From: Earliella scabrosa
Taxonomy: Eukaryota; Basidiomycota; Agaricomycetes; Polyporales; Polyporaceae
Assembly: GCA_022605405.1 (NCBI GenBank)
Contig: JABYQQ010000007.1
Coordinates: 2,294,001 to 2,358,000 of the forward strand
Length of the DNA stretch: 64,000 bases
Direction: 5' to 3'
Shown: positions 1 to 11,777 of the stretch, one piece after another
Position numbering within the stretch: the first letter of the stretch is position 1
How the letters are laid out: each line of letters starts with the position of its first letter
Notes under the pieces: generated by a model
What the model saw: the letters and a program-made list of their open reading frames with translations, nothing else
Database searches by the model: none
Told to the model about the DNA's origin: nothing
Translations under genes and position numbers: made by a program

Positions 1-533
1 GGGCTGGTGCGCGTGCGCGTAATGCTGAGGTCATGCTGTCTGGGTGGCCGTCTGCGCCTGCTGGCCTCGCGCACGTCAGCGAAGGCGACGCCGAGCCGAC
101 GTTCGTTAACGTTCTCTCTCGACCCTCTTCCTGTCGAATCTGGCAGGGCCCTCCTGTGGTTCGCTGAGATCGCGTCCGGGCCAGGGATCTTCTGCGCCCC
201 GTTCGAGATCCGCCTCCAATCTGCCTGTCCCCCGCGTCGCCCCCGCCGCCCTTGCACGCGTCCGGCAAGCGAGCCCCGTCTTGTCCCCGACCACACCAGA
301 CACTCTTCGCCAAACGTCGCCAAGTGGCCCACTCCAGCTCGAGCTCTCGTCGTAATTATCACCATGCCTCCCATGTTCAATCTTCGGCTCTAGTTTCGTT
401 TCCTGTCATCCCAGTCCACCACCACAGGCACTCTCCGATCCCCCACAGCGATCCCTGCCACCGCCGCAGTATAAGTTCGCCAGGCCAATCGCCCTCGAGG
501 TCTGTGCTCCAGATCCTCACAGACCACTCCGCA
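1..533. other. 5' flank of the first gene
   Basis: Short overlapping ORFs on both strands lack domain signatures or splice-consistent extensions. I read the stretch as promoter and 5' UTR of the REX4-like gene, possibly including the end of an upstream gene outside the window. Confidence 0.4.
470..476 (+). promoter_or_regulatory. TATA-like box of the REX4-like gene
   Basis: A TATAAG motif lies about 64 bp upstream of the ATG at 534, a typical distance for a fungal core promoter. Assignment rests only on sequence and spacing. Confidence 0.4.
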
Positions 534-1393
534 ATGTCTCACAAGTTCCCGATCCCTCCCCCAGACAAGTTCGTCGCCCTCTCCACCACCAGCGTCGGCT
601 GCGGCCCCGGAGGTGGCACCCCCATGATCGCGTATGTACCGCGCCCCGCGACGCCCCCCGGCGATCCTTCACGCCGCACTTCGCACTCACTCGCGCTTCG
701 CGTCAACAGCCGCGTCGCCCTCGTCGACTACAGAGGGCAGATCATTTTCTGCACCTACGTCCTCCCGACCAACCCGGTCACCGACTACCGCACCAGCTCG
801 ACTGGCATCACCGCCGCCGATCTCCAAGGCAGTAAGCACCACTGATCCAGTCTACCGCCTGGTCACGCCAGTCTAAGCCGTGATTGCAGACAATGTCCGC
901 CCTTGGAAAGAGGTCCAGCAGGCCGTCGCCCAGCTGATCCGTGACAAGATCATAGTCGGACACACTCTCTGGCAAGACCTGTCCGGTGAGCCTATTCGAA
1001 CGCTAGTCTCAAACACGGACCATTTTTTTCTGATGCAGCTCCCATGTCCATATCAGTTCTCGGGATCCGCCATCCTGCTGTGGCCACGCGAGATGTCGCG
1101 CTTTACCAGCCCTTCCGCAACGCCCTTCGATCACCCAATCACGTCATTGGTCTTCAGACCCTTATGTGGCATCTAATGCGTCGTCGCGTCCAAGAAAACC
1201 ACGTCTGTCCGGTGTGTCTCCCGGCTCCGTTCCTCCCGCTTCACCTGTGCTGAGTGCTCCTTGGCAGCTCGAGAACGCCCGTGCGGCATTGGACCTCTAT
1301 CGGTCTCATTCGGCTGACTGGGAAGGCTCGATCGCTAACGGACAGTGGCCGTCCCATCTTCCTCCCAGCACGTTCTCGCGGTGCTACCAGTGA
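534..1393 (+). CDS. REX4-like DEDDh exonuclease-fold protein, probably catalytically inactive
   Basis: Exons 534-631, 710-831, 890-985, 1057-1211 and 1268-1393 give about 198 aa. The fold follows the REX4/ISG20 ribonuclease family: an N-terminal strand (FVALSTTSVGCGPGGG), ARVALVDYRG, VTDYRTSSTGI, then VGHTLWQDLSVLGI (Exo II) and RDVALYQPFRNALRS, ending in LENARAALDLYRSH. Family members use acidic residues in ALDCEM (Exo I), GHxxxxD (Exo II) and EDA (Exo III). Here Exo I reads ALSTTS and Exo III reads ENA; only the Exo II aspartate remains. The rest is well conserved, so this looks like a maintained pseudo-nuclease rather than a decaying gene. A role in RNA binding or rRNA processing is inference. 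The last intron boundary, next to Exo III, is the least certain. Confidence 0.75.
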
Positions 1394-1877
1394 GCGCGGA
1401 GCTTCTTGCTCGTGTGCCATCCAGGTCACACATCTAATATCTCTGACTCGTAGTTGCTAGTGCTGCGTACGTCAGCCGCGTTTTGGGGCTGCTGATCTAC
1501 CGCCCTTCGACAGGACTGCCCTGCGCATGTCTGTGCTTTCTATCGCATAATCGTCTAATAACTCGACCGGGAACTCCCGCGTTTAGACCGTATCTGTACA
1601 TAGTTCTAATGGTGGTGTCAATAATTGTATGCGTTGGACTCAGCGCGCTAGTGGCGTTCGCACTCCGTTCACCAGCTGATGACCCTTGGAGACGGGTGAA
1701 GGGGGGTGAGCGGCGGAAAAGACAGCATAGGACGAGTGTGATCAGCGCTATCCCAGCGCAATGATGGCCTGCCAAATGCGGCTAGACCGCCACCGCCACG
1801 CAGATGCCACGATGCGGCGTCAAGGCTCGGTCAATCCTGTTATGGTAACTAGATTCGCGTCGAGCGGTGGGCCAATA
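1394..1877. other. Intergenic, no convincing gene
   Basis: One plus-strand ORF (1483-1764) has a hydrophobic stretch but no motif or splice-supported partner. Otherwise this is the 3' flank of the REX4-like gene and the promoter of the next gene. Confidence 0.4.
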
Positions 1878-2989
1878 ATGGCTTCGCGTCTTTCCTCCCA
1901 CCACCTCCATCCCTCCACGCACAACTCCGCCCCACACGCCGTCGCTCAACCGCCACCAACATCCACAACACGTCTCTTGCCACAGTCTGTCGATGCAAAC
2001 CCTCACGGTAATCCTCACGGCAACATGCGTACTCCCACACAGCCCACAGGGCCTGTGACGGCCCCCCTCGCTACCCCACACGACGCCGTGTTGTCTGAGC
2101 TCCAGGGCACACGCGACGGCACACCGTTTCCGAAACCAGATTCGTCGCGTCTTGCGCCAAGGCTAAGCGTCATCCCAAGCGTCGGCTCGCTTGAACGCAC
2201 CGACAGAACCGCAAGTCCTGACGTGGGCGCTCGCACAGCGACCTCCACCCCCGGAGTGTTGCACGAACCGCTCCTCGACCCTTTTTCTGGGAACGTCGCT
2301 GGCGTCATGGTGCCCAAGAAGGACAGCGACCGCGACCCCAGCTCGTCGCTCTTTGACCAGCGCAGGGACGAGCTGTGGGCCGGCCTTGCCTCGATCCGCG
2401 AGCTGCAGAGTGAGGTGGCGAGCATGCATGTGCAGATGGAGGGCATCGGCCTGAACGACGTCCGCGGAGGGAAGCGTGCCGCAGGCGTCGGTGGCCGGGT
2501 CCACTCTGACGCTATCCCTGTGGCTGAGGAATGGGACGAACCCGATGGGGCTGCGGATGCTATCGAGGAACAGCGCAAGCGTGCCCGGGACGCGGAGTTC
2601 ACAAATCTCACCGAAACGTTCAAGGGGCGCCGGGAGGCCATAGACGCCATCATGAACAAGGTTCACTCGTCCTATGCTGTCAGACTGCGCGGGCTGACCA
2701 TTGTTTTCTGATGGTCCTCCAGCTCGGGGAACTGTCTGACTCCCTGACCAGGTTCCATGCCCTTCACACGCCAGTCATGGACTTCTCCACCAGCCGCAAC
2801 AACACCAAGGACTCCCTGCCTGTCTCTCCAGACCTTGCTAACGCGACCTCCCCAAGCACCGTAGCGTCCCCTTCTCCAGAACTACCACCGGCGCTACCCA
2901 AATTCGTACTCAGCGAAGCTGACAGAGGCGTTATGCATGAGAGCCCAATCTCCGCTCCGGGAGAGCTTCCCCACGCTTCCCCCGCATAA
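1878..2989 (+). CDS. Uncharacterised protein with a C-terminal coiled coil
   Basis: Exons 1878-2660 and 2723-2989 encode about 349 aa; an in-frame upstream ATG at 1761 would add 39 residues. The N-terminal half is Ser/Thr/Pro/His-rich and looks disordered, including a small NPHGNPHGN repeat. A helical, charged region follows (FDQRRDELWAGLASIRELQ and onwards, then EEQRKRARDAEF), with heptad-like spacing that continues across the intron into LGELSDSLTRFHAL. The intron (2661-2722) opens with GTTCAC and ends in CAG. Its removal keeps the frame open and joins the helix, which supports the model. No enzyme motif is visible. I do not recognise the family; a scaffold role would be a guess. Confidence 0.55.
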
Positions 2990-3607
2990 CTCGTCTTTCT
3001 CAGACTAGACCGCGCTTCTCACGCTCACCCACACCGTCGACCTTCATTCAAGGTGCATATATGCGGAATATTGATAGCCGTGAGTCCGTCGCACGTTTTG
3101 TCAGACGCCTTCCCTGACCGCATTACACAAGTTCAGCACCTGGTTGCCTCACCCTACGCTGTATACATACATTGCTCTGCTCCATGAACTCTTATGTTCC
3201 TTGTCTGTCCATTTTCAGCTCACACGTCTCGGTCGTCCCCGAGCATCGTCCGTGTCGATGATCGCGTGACCCTCGGACGGAATAGCTTGCGGTAGGTCGT
3301 CACACCGCTAGTGTTCCTAACCTGCATGGTTTCAGGGAGTCGTGAGGGGCACCCACCGTACCAACTCCGAGCGGCCCGTCCCCCATAGTCATGCTTCGCT
3401 CGGAGATGCTTCCTCCGCCGGTGAGAACATGCACTGCTGACCTCTTGCGGGCAAATGTCGCTGGTAAAGAGGCTCAAGAAGGGCGGCGCCTGACGCTTCT
3501 CATGATGGAACATGCGTCCGTTGTGCGCGACGGCGCAATGTGCCACGACGCAGAGGGTCGTTTAAAGCACAAGACAAGGAGGGTCTCTGTACGATCGGTT
3601 TTGCAGG
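2990..3607. other. Intergenic between the coiled-coil gene and pectinesterase 1
   Basis: ORFs here are short, overlapping and without domain signatures. I see only presumed 3' UTR and the promoter region of the first pectinesterase. Confidence 0.4.
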
Positions 3608-5377
3608 ATGTTCTTTCGCCTGATCTTGCTCTGCGCTCATCTTGTCGCTGGTGCGCTGGCGCTCAGTTCGCCGCCGGCAAACGCCATCACCGTTGGGAAC
3701 GGCGGCAAACATGCCACTTTGTCTGCTGCTCTGAAGGACACGTCGAGTTTGGTGAGTTTCCAATGGAATATTCAATACCATCGTGGCATACAGAATGAAT
3801 GACATTTCCGCGCTAGGTGTACTACGTCTTTCCCGGTACATACACGGACACCGCGATCATTACGAGAGCGAATGTTCGAGTGTATGGGCAGACCAACACT
3901 CCGAACTCCTACACTGGGAACAGTGGGTCTCCCTAGTTCCTCCGACATGGCCGGGAATTGACACGTCTCCAATCGTTGGCAGCTGTGACTATTACAAATA
4001 ACATTCCAGCGTCCCAGGCTGGCTCTAACGACGCGAGCGGAACCGTACAAGTGCACGCCACGAACGTGTCACTTTATAACCTAAACATCGCGAACACATA
4101 TGGAAAGGTACGCGGGGAAGGGGGGACGATCGCGCCCGTCGTCCACGGTGATGCTGCCGCCGGACACTGATAAAAGTTTATTGGAATACCACCACATGGG
4201 CCCTGCCGGACGACTTTGCAGGACGTTGACCAGGTACTACGTCTCAATGGCGTGGAAGCTATGTACGTCGGGATTACGTACTGATGGAACGAACAAATAT
4301 CCGTTTCTGTAGGCACAGGCTATTGCCCTCAGCGTGCAGGCCGACAAGTTTGCTGCATACGGATGCAAGATCACTGGAGACCAGTGCGTTAGCGAGGTTG
4401 TGCAAGCAGAACTGATCTTATCTGATTCCCTGTACTACAGAGACACGCTGTTGGCCAACGTTGGAGCGTGAGCACTTCACTGGAGCTCCCACTGGGGTTT
4501 ATGAGCGACTGAATGGGAATGGTTCGCTAGGCAATACTACGCGAACAGCTGGATCGAGGGCGCAGTTGATTTTGTACGTCTGAGTGTCTCCCGATGCAGA
4601 GACCGCGCTCACGATCTGTCATCAGATTTTCGGAATGCGAGCCTCGTCAGTTCCCGTTCCCTTAGCCCCGAGCTTCGTGGACGTCGCTCATCCACAATTT
4701 ACTCTCGGATACAGTATCTGGATCACTCGATCGGTTATCAACGTAAGTTTCGGTATCCGCCGGCGTGTCGAACCCATTGAGATCGCCTTGTGCTCGTGCT
4801 GAGATGCCTCTGTTTGCAGACCATCGGAAATGGGTATATCACGGCCTCCGGACGGTCGGGCGATGACGCGTTCTGGTATGTGATCGACAATTCGACCATC
4901 CAGGGAAGTGGGAAGACCTTCCTCGGCCGTCCTTGGCGCAACTACGCGCGCGTTGTGTTCCAGAAGTGCACATTGGGAAGCAATGTGTATGTCGCGTTTT
5001 TCTTCGTCGCTATCAGCTGAGGGGTGGTCGGTTGATGCCGGCCGTTTCAGACCCGCGGCGGGCTGGTCCGTATGGGGCTCCACGTAAGTTCTCATTTTCT
5101 CTGCTGATCGGCGAAACGGACACCTGACGACCGGTTCTGCTGGCCCTTCCAGCAACCCACAGTGCGTCGAAAACTTCAGGGATCCAGAATTTTCTTCTCG
5201 CCCGCTCCGACGCTGACTGCGTCCCACAGGACGGATCACGTTACTTTCGCGGAGTACGGAAACAGCGGTCCTGGCGCCTCGGGTACCCGCGCCAGTTTCA
5301 GCACCAAGCTGTCTGCTCCCGTCTCGATCACGACTGTCCTCAACTCGACCAGTTGGATAGATCGCTCGTTCTTGTAA
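3608..5377 (+). CDS. Secreted pectin methylesterase, copy 1 (CE8)
   Basis: Twelve exons: 3608-3751, 3817-3922, 3983-4107, 4313-4383, 4441-4467, 4531-4573, 4626-4645, 4715-4742, 4820-4986, 5051-5083, 5153-5161 and 5230-5377. Together they give 306 aa. Residues 1-19 form a signal peptide. The right-handed beta-helix markers occur in order: ITVGNGGKHATLSAAL, GTYTDTAIITRANVRVYGQT, the catalytic-aspartate segments DQDTLLANVG and GAVDFIFG, YITASGRS, then LGRPWRNYARVVFQ, whose Arg is the third catalytic residue. All three catalytic residues are present, so the enzyme should de-esterify homogalacturonan outside the cell. The exon at 5153-5161 is only 9 nt but is needed to give NPQTDHVTF. It is a tandem paralogue of the next gene, with identical lengths for exons 1-8. 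Confidence 0.9.
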
Positions 5378-5882
5378 CTGGCGTTGTCAATGTCAGGCGG
5401 TTGCACTGGTTCTGGGGTATATGTGAATGATACGAGTAGCTGACATGGCTGGGTTCGGCTGCCATTGGTCGCTGCACAATGGGCCGGGCTGGTACGTCGA
5501 AGGCAAACTCAAAATACGCTCTTCTGACCGCATGATTTACTCCGCTGCGCTTCTGACGGTATGATCTGCAGGAACCGAGCTATCTTTGGCCAGGACTCCC
5601 GACGTGCCAGCAACGCATAGCGCGCGCAGTATTCAGCGGGCCGCCATCGCGAGTCACGTTCTGCGCAGTGTGCTATCGGTGCCACAACTGAATGCGCCAG
5701 CCACAGGTCGCTCCCGTAAAGCAGGCGCACTCATCAGCGTTAGACATGGTGTGCGTTCATTAAACGCTGCCCGTGACCAGGGGTGGGCCGTAAGGTCGGA
5801 CAGCGGAGAGCATGACGGCTACCGAGGCGGAACCGCGGTTCGTACTTATGCTCGTGCCCGGCTGGCTGCGCGGCCCTGAACG
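5378..5882. other. Spacer between tandem pectinesterases
   Basis: About 500 bp with only short ORFs on both strands. It should contain the terminator of copy 1 and the promoter of copy 2; I could not identify a clear TATA box. Confidence 0.4.
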
Positions 5883-7532
5883 ATGAACCACCGTTCGCTC
5901 CTGTTCCTCATCTGCTCCGCGGGCCTCTCGCTGGCGCTCCGTGCGCCTCCTCCCGGGGCGATTACGGTGGGACCTAAGGGCCAATATGCCAACCTGTCCG
6001 CCGCTTTGGCAGATACATCCAGTCTGGTATGTCGCTTGCCAACCTCGCTCTTCGGACGTGGCGGACGTTGACCAGGCCGTTTCAGGAATACTTCATATAC
6101 GCAGGCACATACGTTGACACCGCCATCGTCACCAGAGCTAATGTCCGGGTGTACGGGCAAACTCTGACTCCTAACTCCTATGCAGGCAACAGTGCGTGTC
6201 AGACTGTGTCCGGTATGCCCGCGCGCGTCCATTGTATGTTGACGTTCGTGCAACGTGGGAAGCTGTGACGATCACGAACAACATCCCTGCGTCCGTCGCG
6301 GGCTCGAATGACAAGAGCGGAACCGTTCAGGTCCATGCCACGAATGTGTCTCTGTACAATCTAAACATCGCGAATACGTATGGCAAGGTGCGTCATTGTT
6401 GTTGCGCGATCGCGCCCCCACTTGTCATGTGTTGCTGACTAATTGTGTCCCCTTCATCTTGGTCGCCGGGATGCACAGCCCGTGGATCAGGTGTGTCGGT
6501 GTCTTTGTGTGGAGATCGTTCAGCATTAATACGTGATCAAAGGCACAAGCTATCGCACTCAGCGTACAAGGAGGGCAATTTGGAGGGTACGGGCTCAAGA
6601 TTTCAGGGGACCAGTGAGTACTGACGTTAGGTTACAACTCTGCTGCGACTTTAACCATATCCATATCCTGTCAGAGATACGCTACTCGCAAACGTCGGAA
6701 CGTGAGCTATCCTACCACCAGACCACCGTTCCTCACCGTCTGATGCGTGCTGGAATCGCTGAATCCCGCCCCTGGCACGCAGACAATATTATGCGAACAG
6801 CTGGATCGAGGGAGCGGTGGACTTTGTACGTCACCGTCTCGGTTTTATAACCCGTTGTGATAGAGTTTGACTCTGTCCCAGATCTTCGGGCAGAAAGCTT
6901 CGTATGTACCTCCCCCACTGACGTCCACTTGCTCCCCTCTCAACAGATTGGACAGGTTGTGGATCACTCGTTCCATAATTCACGTAAGACACCGGGCAGC
7001 ACTCCGCCTTCCTGGAGTATGCTCACCGTGGCCCAGACCATCCGTGACGGGAACATCACCGCGTCCGGGCGGTCGAGCGATGATGCGTTATGGTACGTCA
7101 TCGACCAGTCGATCATTCAAGGTAACGGCACAACGACGTACCTCGGACGTCCGTGGGGAAACTACGCGCGCGTCGTCTACCAGTTCTGCTGGCTGGGCAA
7201 GGCAATACCTTCTGTCGGTTGGGCGCCATGGCATACCGAGTAAGCATATCATGTTCTCTCGTTTCCGAGCGTCTCCTGGTGTTTGTCTCTCACACGTGCT
7301 CTAAGTGACCTGCGGTTAGTGTTTCTACTAAGCTTTTCGGCTCACCCGAGTACTTGTTCTGACCGTGGTTCCTCGCGCCCGCAGCACAGACCACGTAACA
7401 TTCGCCGAGTTCGGTAACACGGGGCCGGGCGCTACAGGCCGGCGCGCCAGCTTCAGCAGCCACCTACGTGGGCCTGTCACTATCCAGACGGTGCTTAACT
7501 CTACAGACTGGATCGACCCGAGGTTCCTGTGA
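5883..7532 (+). CDS. Secreted pectin methylesterase, copy 2 (CE8)
   Basis: Ten exons: 5883-6026, 6086-6191, 6263-6387, 6543-6613, 6675-6701, 6783-6825, 6882-6901, 6956-6983, 7037-7239 and 7385-7532. Together they give 304 aa. The signal peptide is MNHRSLLFLICSAGLSLALR. The core repeats copy 1 closely: VHATNVSLYNLNIANTYGK, DQDTLLANVG, SWIEGAVDFIFG, ITASGRSSDD, LGRPWGNYARVVYQ, so both catalytic Asp and the Arg are kept. Copy 1 has two extra introns near the C-terminus; here that part (7037-7239) is one exon and the short NPQ segment is absent. The duplication is therefore old enough for intron loss or gain. Paired expression on pectin is plausible but not visible in the sequence. Confidence 0.9.
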
Positions 7533-10252
7533 TGCATGCTATCCACGCGAGTTCACCCGATGGTGTGTCGTGTGCGGAACAGCCATTGCGTCATCCTGTA
7601 CGAGACGCTACGAGACGTCTGTCAATTTTCGGGCGAAACCGAGGCGCCCGGTAATTACAGATCCGAGGGCCTGGGCGTATGTTTTGATTCCTCGGCCACA
7701 TCTGTGCCGAGCGAGTGAGAGATCTCGGACACGAAGATTCCTCGACGGATCACAGATTGCGAAGATGGGCAAGATCCTCCAAGATGCGCTTCACACAGCT
7801 AGCACGGCAGACGCCGGTGTTCTGTCCGGCGACATTCCGGCGACTTAGCAGTCGGCCATGAGCCTGTTCACCTACGTCGGCTGGTGTGGGATATTGCCTT
7901 CCGGGCTGCTGTCCTACAAGAACGCATATACGCCGTTGATGGAGCCCATCAGAAGAGGTTGTGTCCCGATCGCTCAGTTGACTTCGCTCCGGTAAACACT
8001 CTTCAGCGGTTGGGGCACACATGGAGAGATCATATTGCTTGCATTACGTCCTTATGCAGCGCTGTCTAATACCGCACTCTTTCGCCGCCGAAAGTCACAC
8101 ACATAGTTGGTGGATACTTGAGCGATAAGTGATGGAAAGGTATCACGAGCTACAGTCACACCAAGACGACCATCTCATGAGAACATGGTCGCTATGATAT
8201 GGCTAACCAGGCCACCATCAACCCCGACACGTTTCTTGTGTCTGAGGGTCATGTCGACTCTTGACGTCGGATATCGCTGATCGGCACCTTGTGGAAGAGT
8301 TCAATACAATTCATGGTCTTCAAGCCACATTAGCTCCAACTTCCGAGTCCGAGTCGGCGCAACGGGGTGGTGACTATTCATGGTCAAGGTCCATGGCATG
8401 CTACTGTGTGGGATTTGGGGGTGGTTCGTTGTCAACCGGCCAGTGGACAATTGCACGAGGCGATTGGACAAACTCCTCAGAATATTGGAGGCACGGTATG
8501 GGAACTGAGTTTCTCTGTGGAGTGTACGTTAGCCATCCACCTGTCGGAGCACCGTGTGTAGGCCGGTATGCCCGACGATGGAGCAGGGAAGACGACGGTT
8601 CCAAGATTCGGTGTCTTTCAATATGGCAAGGCACACAGGGTTAGCCGCAGGCGGGGGCGCACTCCACGTGTTGGGGTTACACTCTGGTGTCGCGCAGACG
8701 CTAAGGCCGGCTAGTTGGCTATAGATGGCGACGACGATACGATGCTCTGGTAGGTTGCCTAGGCCTGTGAGAGGCGAGCGGAGAGTGTGTGGATATTCCA
8801 GATATTAGCCGTGGATCGCGCCCGTGCGCTGCACACTCAGACTAAGTGTGCGTTTTCATTACCCCGTTTCAACTTCTGAGCGAGTCGTACTGACAGCTCT
8901 GCTGGATCTGATTCGGAGGGACGAAGTAGGGGTCATCTTGAATGCATTAATCCTTTCCGCAACAGACATTGTGCTCTCACCGGAAAGCAAGACCCGCGAA
9001 GCGGCAAGCGGGCGTTACGTACGTGACGCCAAGTAGAGAGCACATGCAACGGGCTGTGTTATGGTTACAGTTAGGACGCGGGTGAAACGTCGTCTGTAAC
9101 ACTATTGGAGAACGATCGGCCCCTTACAGGGTGAAGACGACCTCGAAGACACCGAGGGAGCCATTGTTGGACATGCAGCCGCGTCGGCTCGCCGCACTTT
9201 CGAGCGCGATGTTCCCCCAAAATCTTTGTACCGCGGGCGACTCCTCGGAGGTCCTTGGTATACCCGGCCACCGACGAGTGCGAAAATCGCGCAGGTCCCT
9301 GCGGCGTGGACGGGGCTTCCAGACGCCTCGCAGCCTTCCAAGCACCGTTGACGAGTCGGGCTGCCGACGGTCGTGAGTATGCCCTCCGCTTCACTGTCCC
9401 GATAGACAAAAATATCCGCACATACCATGCAGTTGCCGCAGTGCAATAGATGTCAGCTCGGGCGGTGGCTTGAAGGTGCCACCGCCATTCGTTGGCTGAG
9501 CCTCGACCCGCCGCTACGCCGTTGCTCAGGTTTGATGGGGGGGGACTCGGAAGCATCCGCACCACGATGGAGCGGTCATCCTCGAACATGGGTGTGCTCG
9601 CGTAGTCGGAGTAGCCTGCTCCTTCAGCATGCCCGAAAAACCGAGATAAAGCCAGGAGCTGTGAGGGACGATGATGGAAACCGACTCCAGGACGAGGGGC
9701 AGGCGGAGTGCGCTCGAAAGGGTAATCTAGTTGGAGAGAGCCGAACACGGGGATCAACTGTAGTGACTTGTGTGACCAGTGTGGTGTGTACACTCTCCAA
9801 AGCCGGGGCCTCGACCGCGGCCGCTCCTCTGCAATTACAGATCGGTTGCGTCACTGGGTACAAAACGTCTGTCAACTGTCCTCCCGGGCGCCCATGCTGA
9901 TCTCGCGAAGATCTGCCCCGCACTCGCACCCCACGCCGCCTCGGACCTGGGAGCATCAGCCTTCAAGGGCCAGGGGAAGCGGGGCGAGATCAACGGACAC
10001 CAGGGCCCGGCCAGGGCTGCAGCCATGTCCAACTCTACAGACGACGTCCCTCGCTCCGACGTGACTGAAGTCTATACCTTCGCGTTTCCGACTCGGCCCG
10101 GTGTTTGTGTCTGCCGATAGCGTAATGAGTATGTACAACAAGCGAGAGGTGTGCATAGTTGATTACAGACATGTCTGTACAGTACATTCTGCCGAGTCAG
10201 CCAGTCGAGAGCATGGATCTATCACTTACAACACGCGCTTCCACCCACACCC
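7533..10252. other. 2.7-kb region without an assignable gene
   Basis: ORFs are short and overlap on both strands. The longest, 9071-9793 on the minus strand (240 codons), has no motif I recognise and no splice-supported extension. A plus-strand stretch at 9770-10060 has an intron-like GTGTGT...TTACAG and a Gly/Ala-rich open frame, but I cannot build a gene from it. The region may hold relics of a decayed gene next to the pectinesterase duplication, or an unrecognised lineage-specific gene. Confidence 0.4.
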
Positions 10253-11777
10253 TCAGCCGCCCAACAGCTGCAGAGCAGCCCTCAGCTCCTTGACGGCCTG
10301 CTCCGGGTCTTCGTAGTCCAGCGCAGAGATCGCGAACCTGCAGTGCTTCTGGGCCCGTGCAATAACCTGTGGCGTCAGCTCAGCAGGTGTCACCGTCACC
10401 GTCGACATCGCGGTACTCGTCCCCGTGCTCGGCCCGCTGTGTGCGTGCGCGTGAGGATAAGGAGTGTTGGGCGACGCCGCTGTAGGCGGTGATGGGCGCG
10501 ATGGGTGCGTGAAAGGCGCTGGAGGAGGCGGTGCCTGAGGAGCGGCTGTGGATGGATATGCAGGTGCAGATGGATAGGCAGAATAAGGGTCGAAGGAGGG
10601 TGCGGACGGGTGCATTGGAGGATTCCCGCCTGTCGTGGAGAAGGGATCTTGCTCAGGACCTCCCATTCCCGGTGCGCTTGGTGTTTCGAGCCCGCCAACC
10701 ACCGACGGCGAGAAGTGCACTGACTTGGCCGCAGACGTTGGCGGGGTGGTTTCTGCGTCAATCTCCTCCTCGGACTTTCCTTCGAGTTCTCCGGAGACGA
10801 ACGCGGTGCGCGTCCTGCCGCCACTTCCCGGTGGCGACTGCCCTAACGGGCTCGCATGACTGGTGTCCTGCAGATGGAACCCGGGGGTTCCGGGTGTCGC
10901 AGCGGTACTCCAGCTGCCCGGGCTTTGCGGCGGTTGAGGGGGAGCGAGACCATCTGGAAGGTGTGTGCCGAGGTGGCTAGGCTGCTCCATGGGAGAGAGG
11001 TTCGTAAGTTGCGGTGGCGGCGGCGTTGAGCGGGCGATGGCCGGCGGAGAGGATTTAGGGGGAAGCGGGGAAGAGGCGGACGGAGGCGTAGTGGGCGGCG
11101 GCACAATAGCCACGTCGGGAACGTCAGAGACTACGGCAGGTGTGTCGGGTGCTGTGGACCCAGCGGGACCGGGGGTGGGTTTTCGTCCCTCACGAATAGC
11201 TTTGGAAATATCTGCTGCTTTCCACTTGGCGTACTTGATCTTCTTCTCGATGGCGGGCATGTCTATGACTGCCTTGTCGGAATCGAAGGTGCGAAGGACT
11301 TCGAGGAAATTAGCCGCAGCAAGGAACTTCCTCGCGGTATTCCTGTACATATCGGCGCGTTTGCGGGCGCAATCAAGGCGGTAGACATCGGTACGTACCT
11401 GGTGACATTCCCGCTCATGTCCTCCTTGTCCGCTCCGGCAAACACTTGCAGAGCAAAGTTCTCGACGTAAGCCGCGCTCGCGGGTTCGTCGTGCACAGCG
11501 TCGTTAGGTCCTATATCGGTCTTCATGCGCTCCAGAAGACCGAGAAGATCAAAGAGAAAGTGACGAGCAGCCGAATCCTTGAGCTTCAGGGCGATGCCCT
11601 GCTGGGCAGCATAGTATGCACCTGGACGAGGCGATGAACGACGGGTGGCTAGGGCGACTCGGTGGACGTACACCAGTAGGAGATGACGGGGTCATTGTTT
11701 GCGAGTTCGTCTGCGCGCTGGAGGTAGGGCGTGATGGACTTGAGCTCTGGCGGAATGGGCGGGAGGGAGAGGACCAT
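10253..11777 (-). CDS. VTA1: VTA1/LIP5, Vps4 cofactor in ESCRT-III disassembly
   Basis: Exons 11777-11672, 11621-11399 and 11342-10253 give 472 aa. The N-terminal tandem-MIT domain is clear: [20 protein letters not shown], then [13 protein letters not shown], an ETE-like central helix, and [20 protein letters not shown], where the second intron is removed. A long Pro/Ser/Ala-rich linker follows (about residues 170-420). The C-terminal VSL domain is [25 protein letters not shown]1 dimers stimulate the Vps4 ATPase at endosomes through this domain. The start matches the family; the second junction (AG|G, restoring TRNTARK) is a strong internal check. The gene is divergent from the SDR gene over a 290-bp gap. 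Confidence 0.93.

Noticed and set aside
1483..1764. Short ORF with a hydrophobic segment
   Set aside because: No splice partner, no motif, and poor start context; likely chance.
10531..11384. Plus-strand ORFs antisense to VTA1
   Set aside because: Shadows of the Pro/Ser-rich VTA1 linker; no homology signal.
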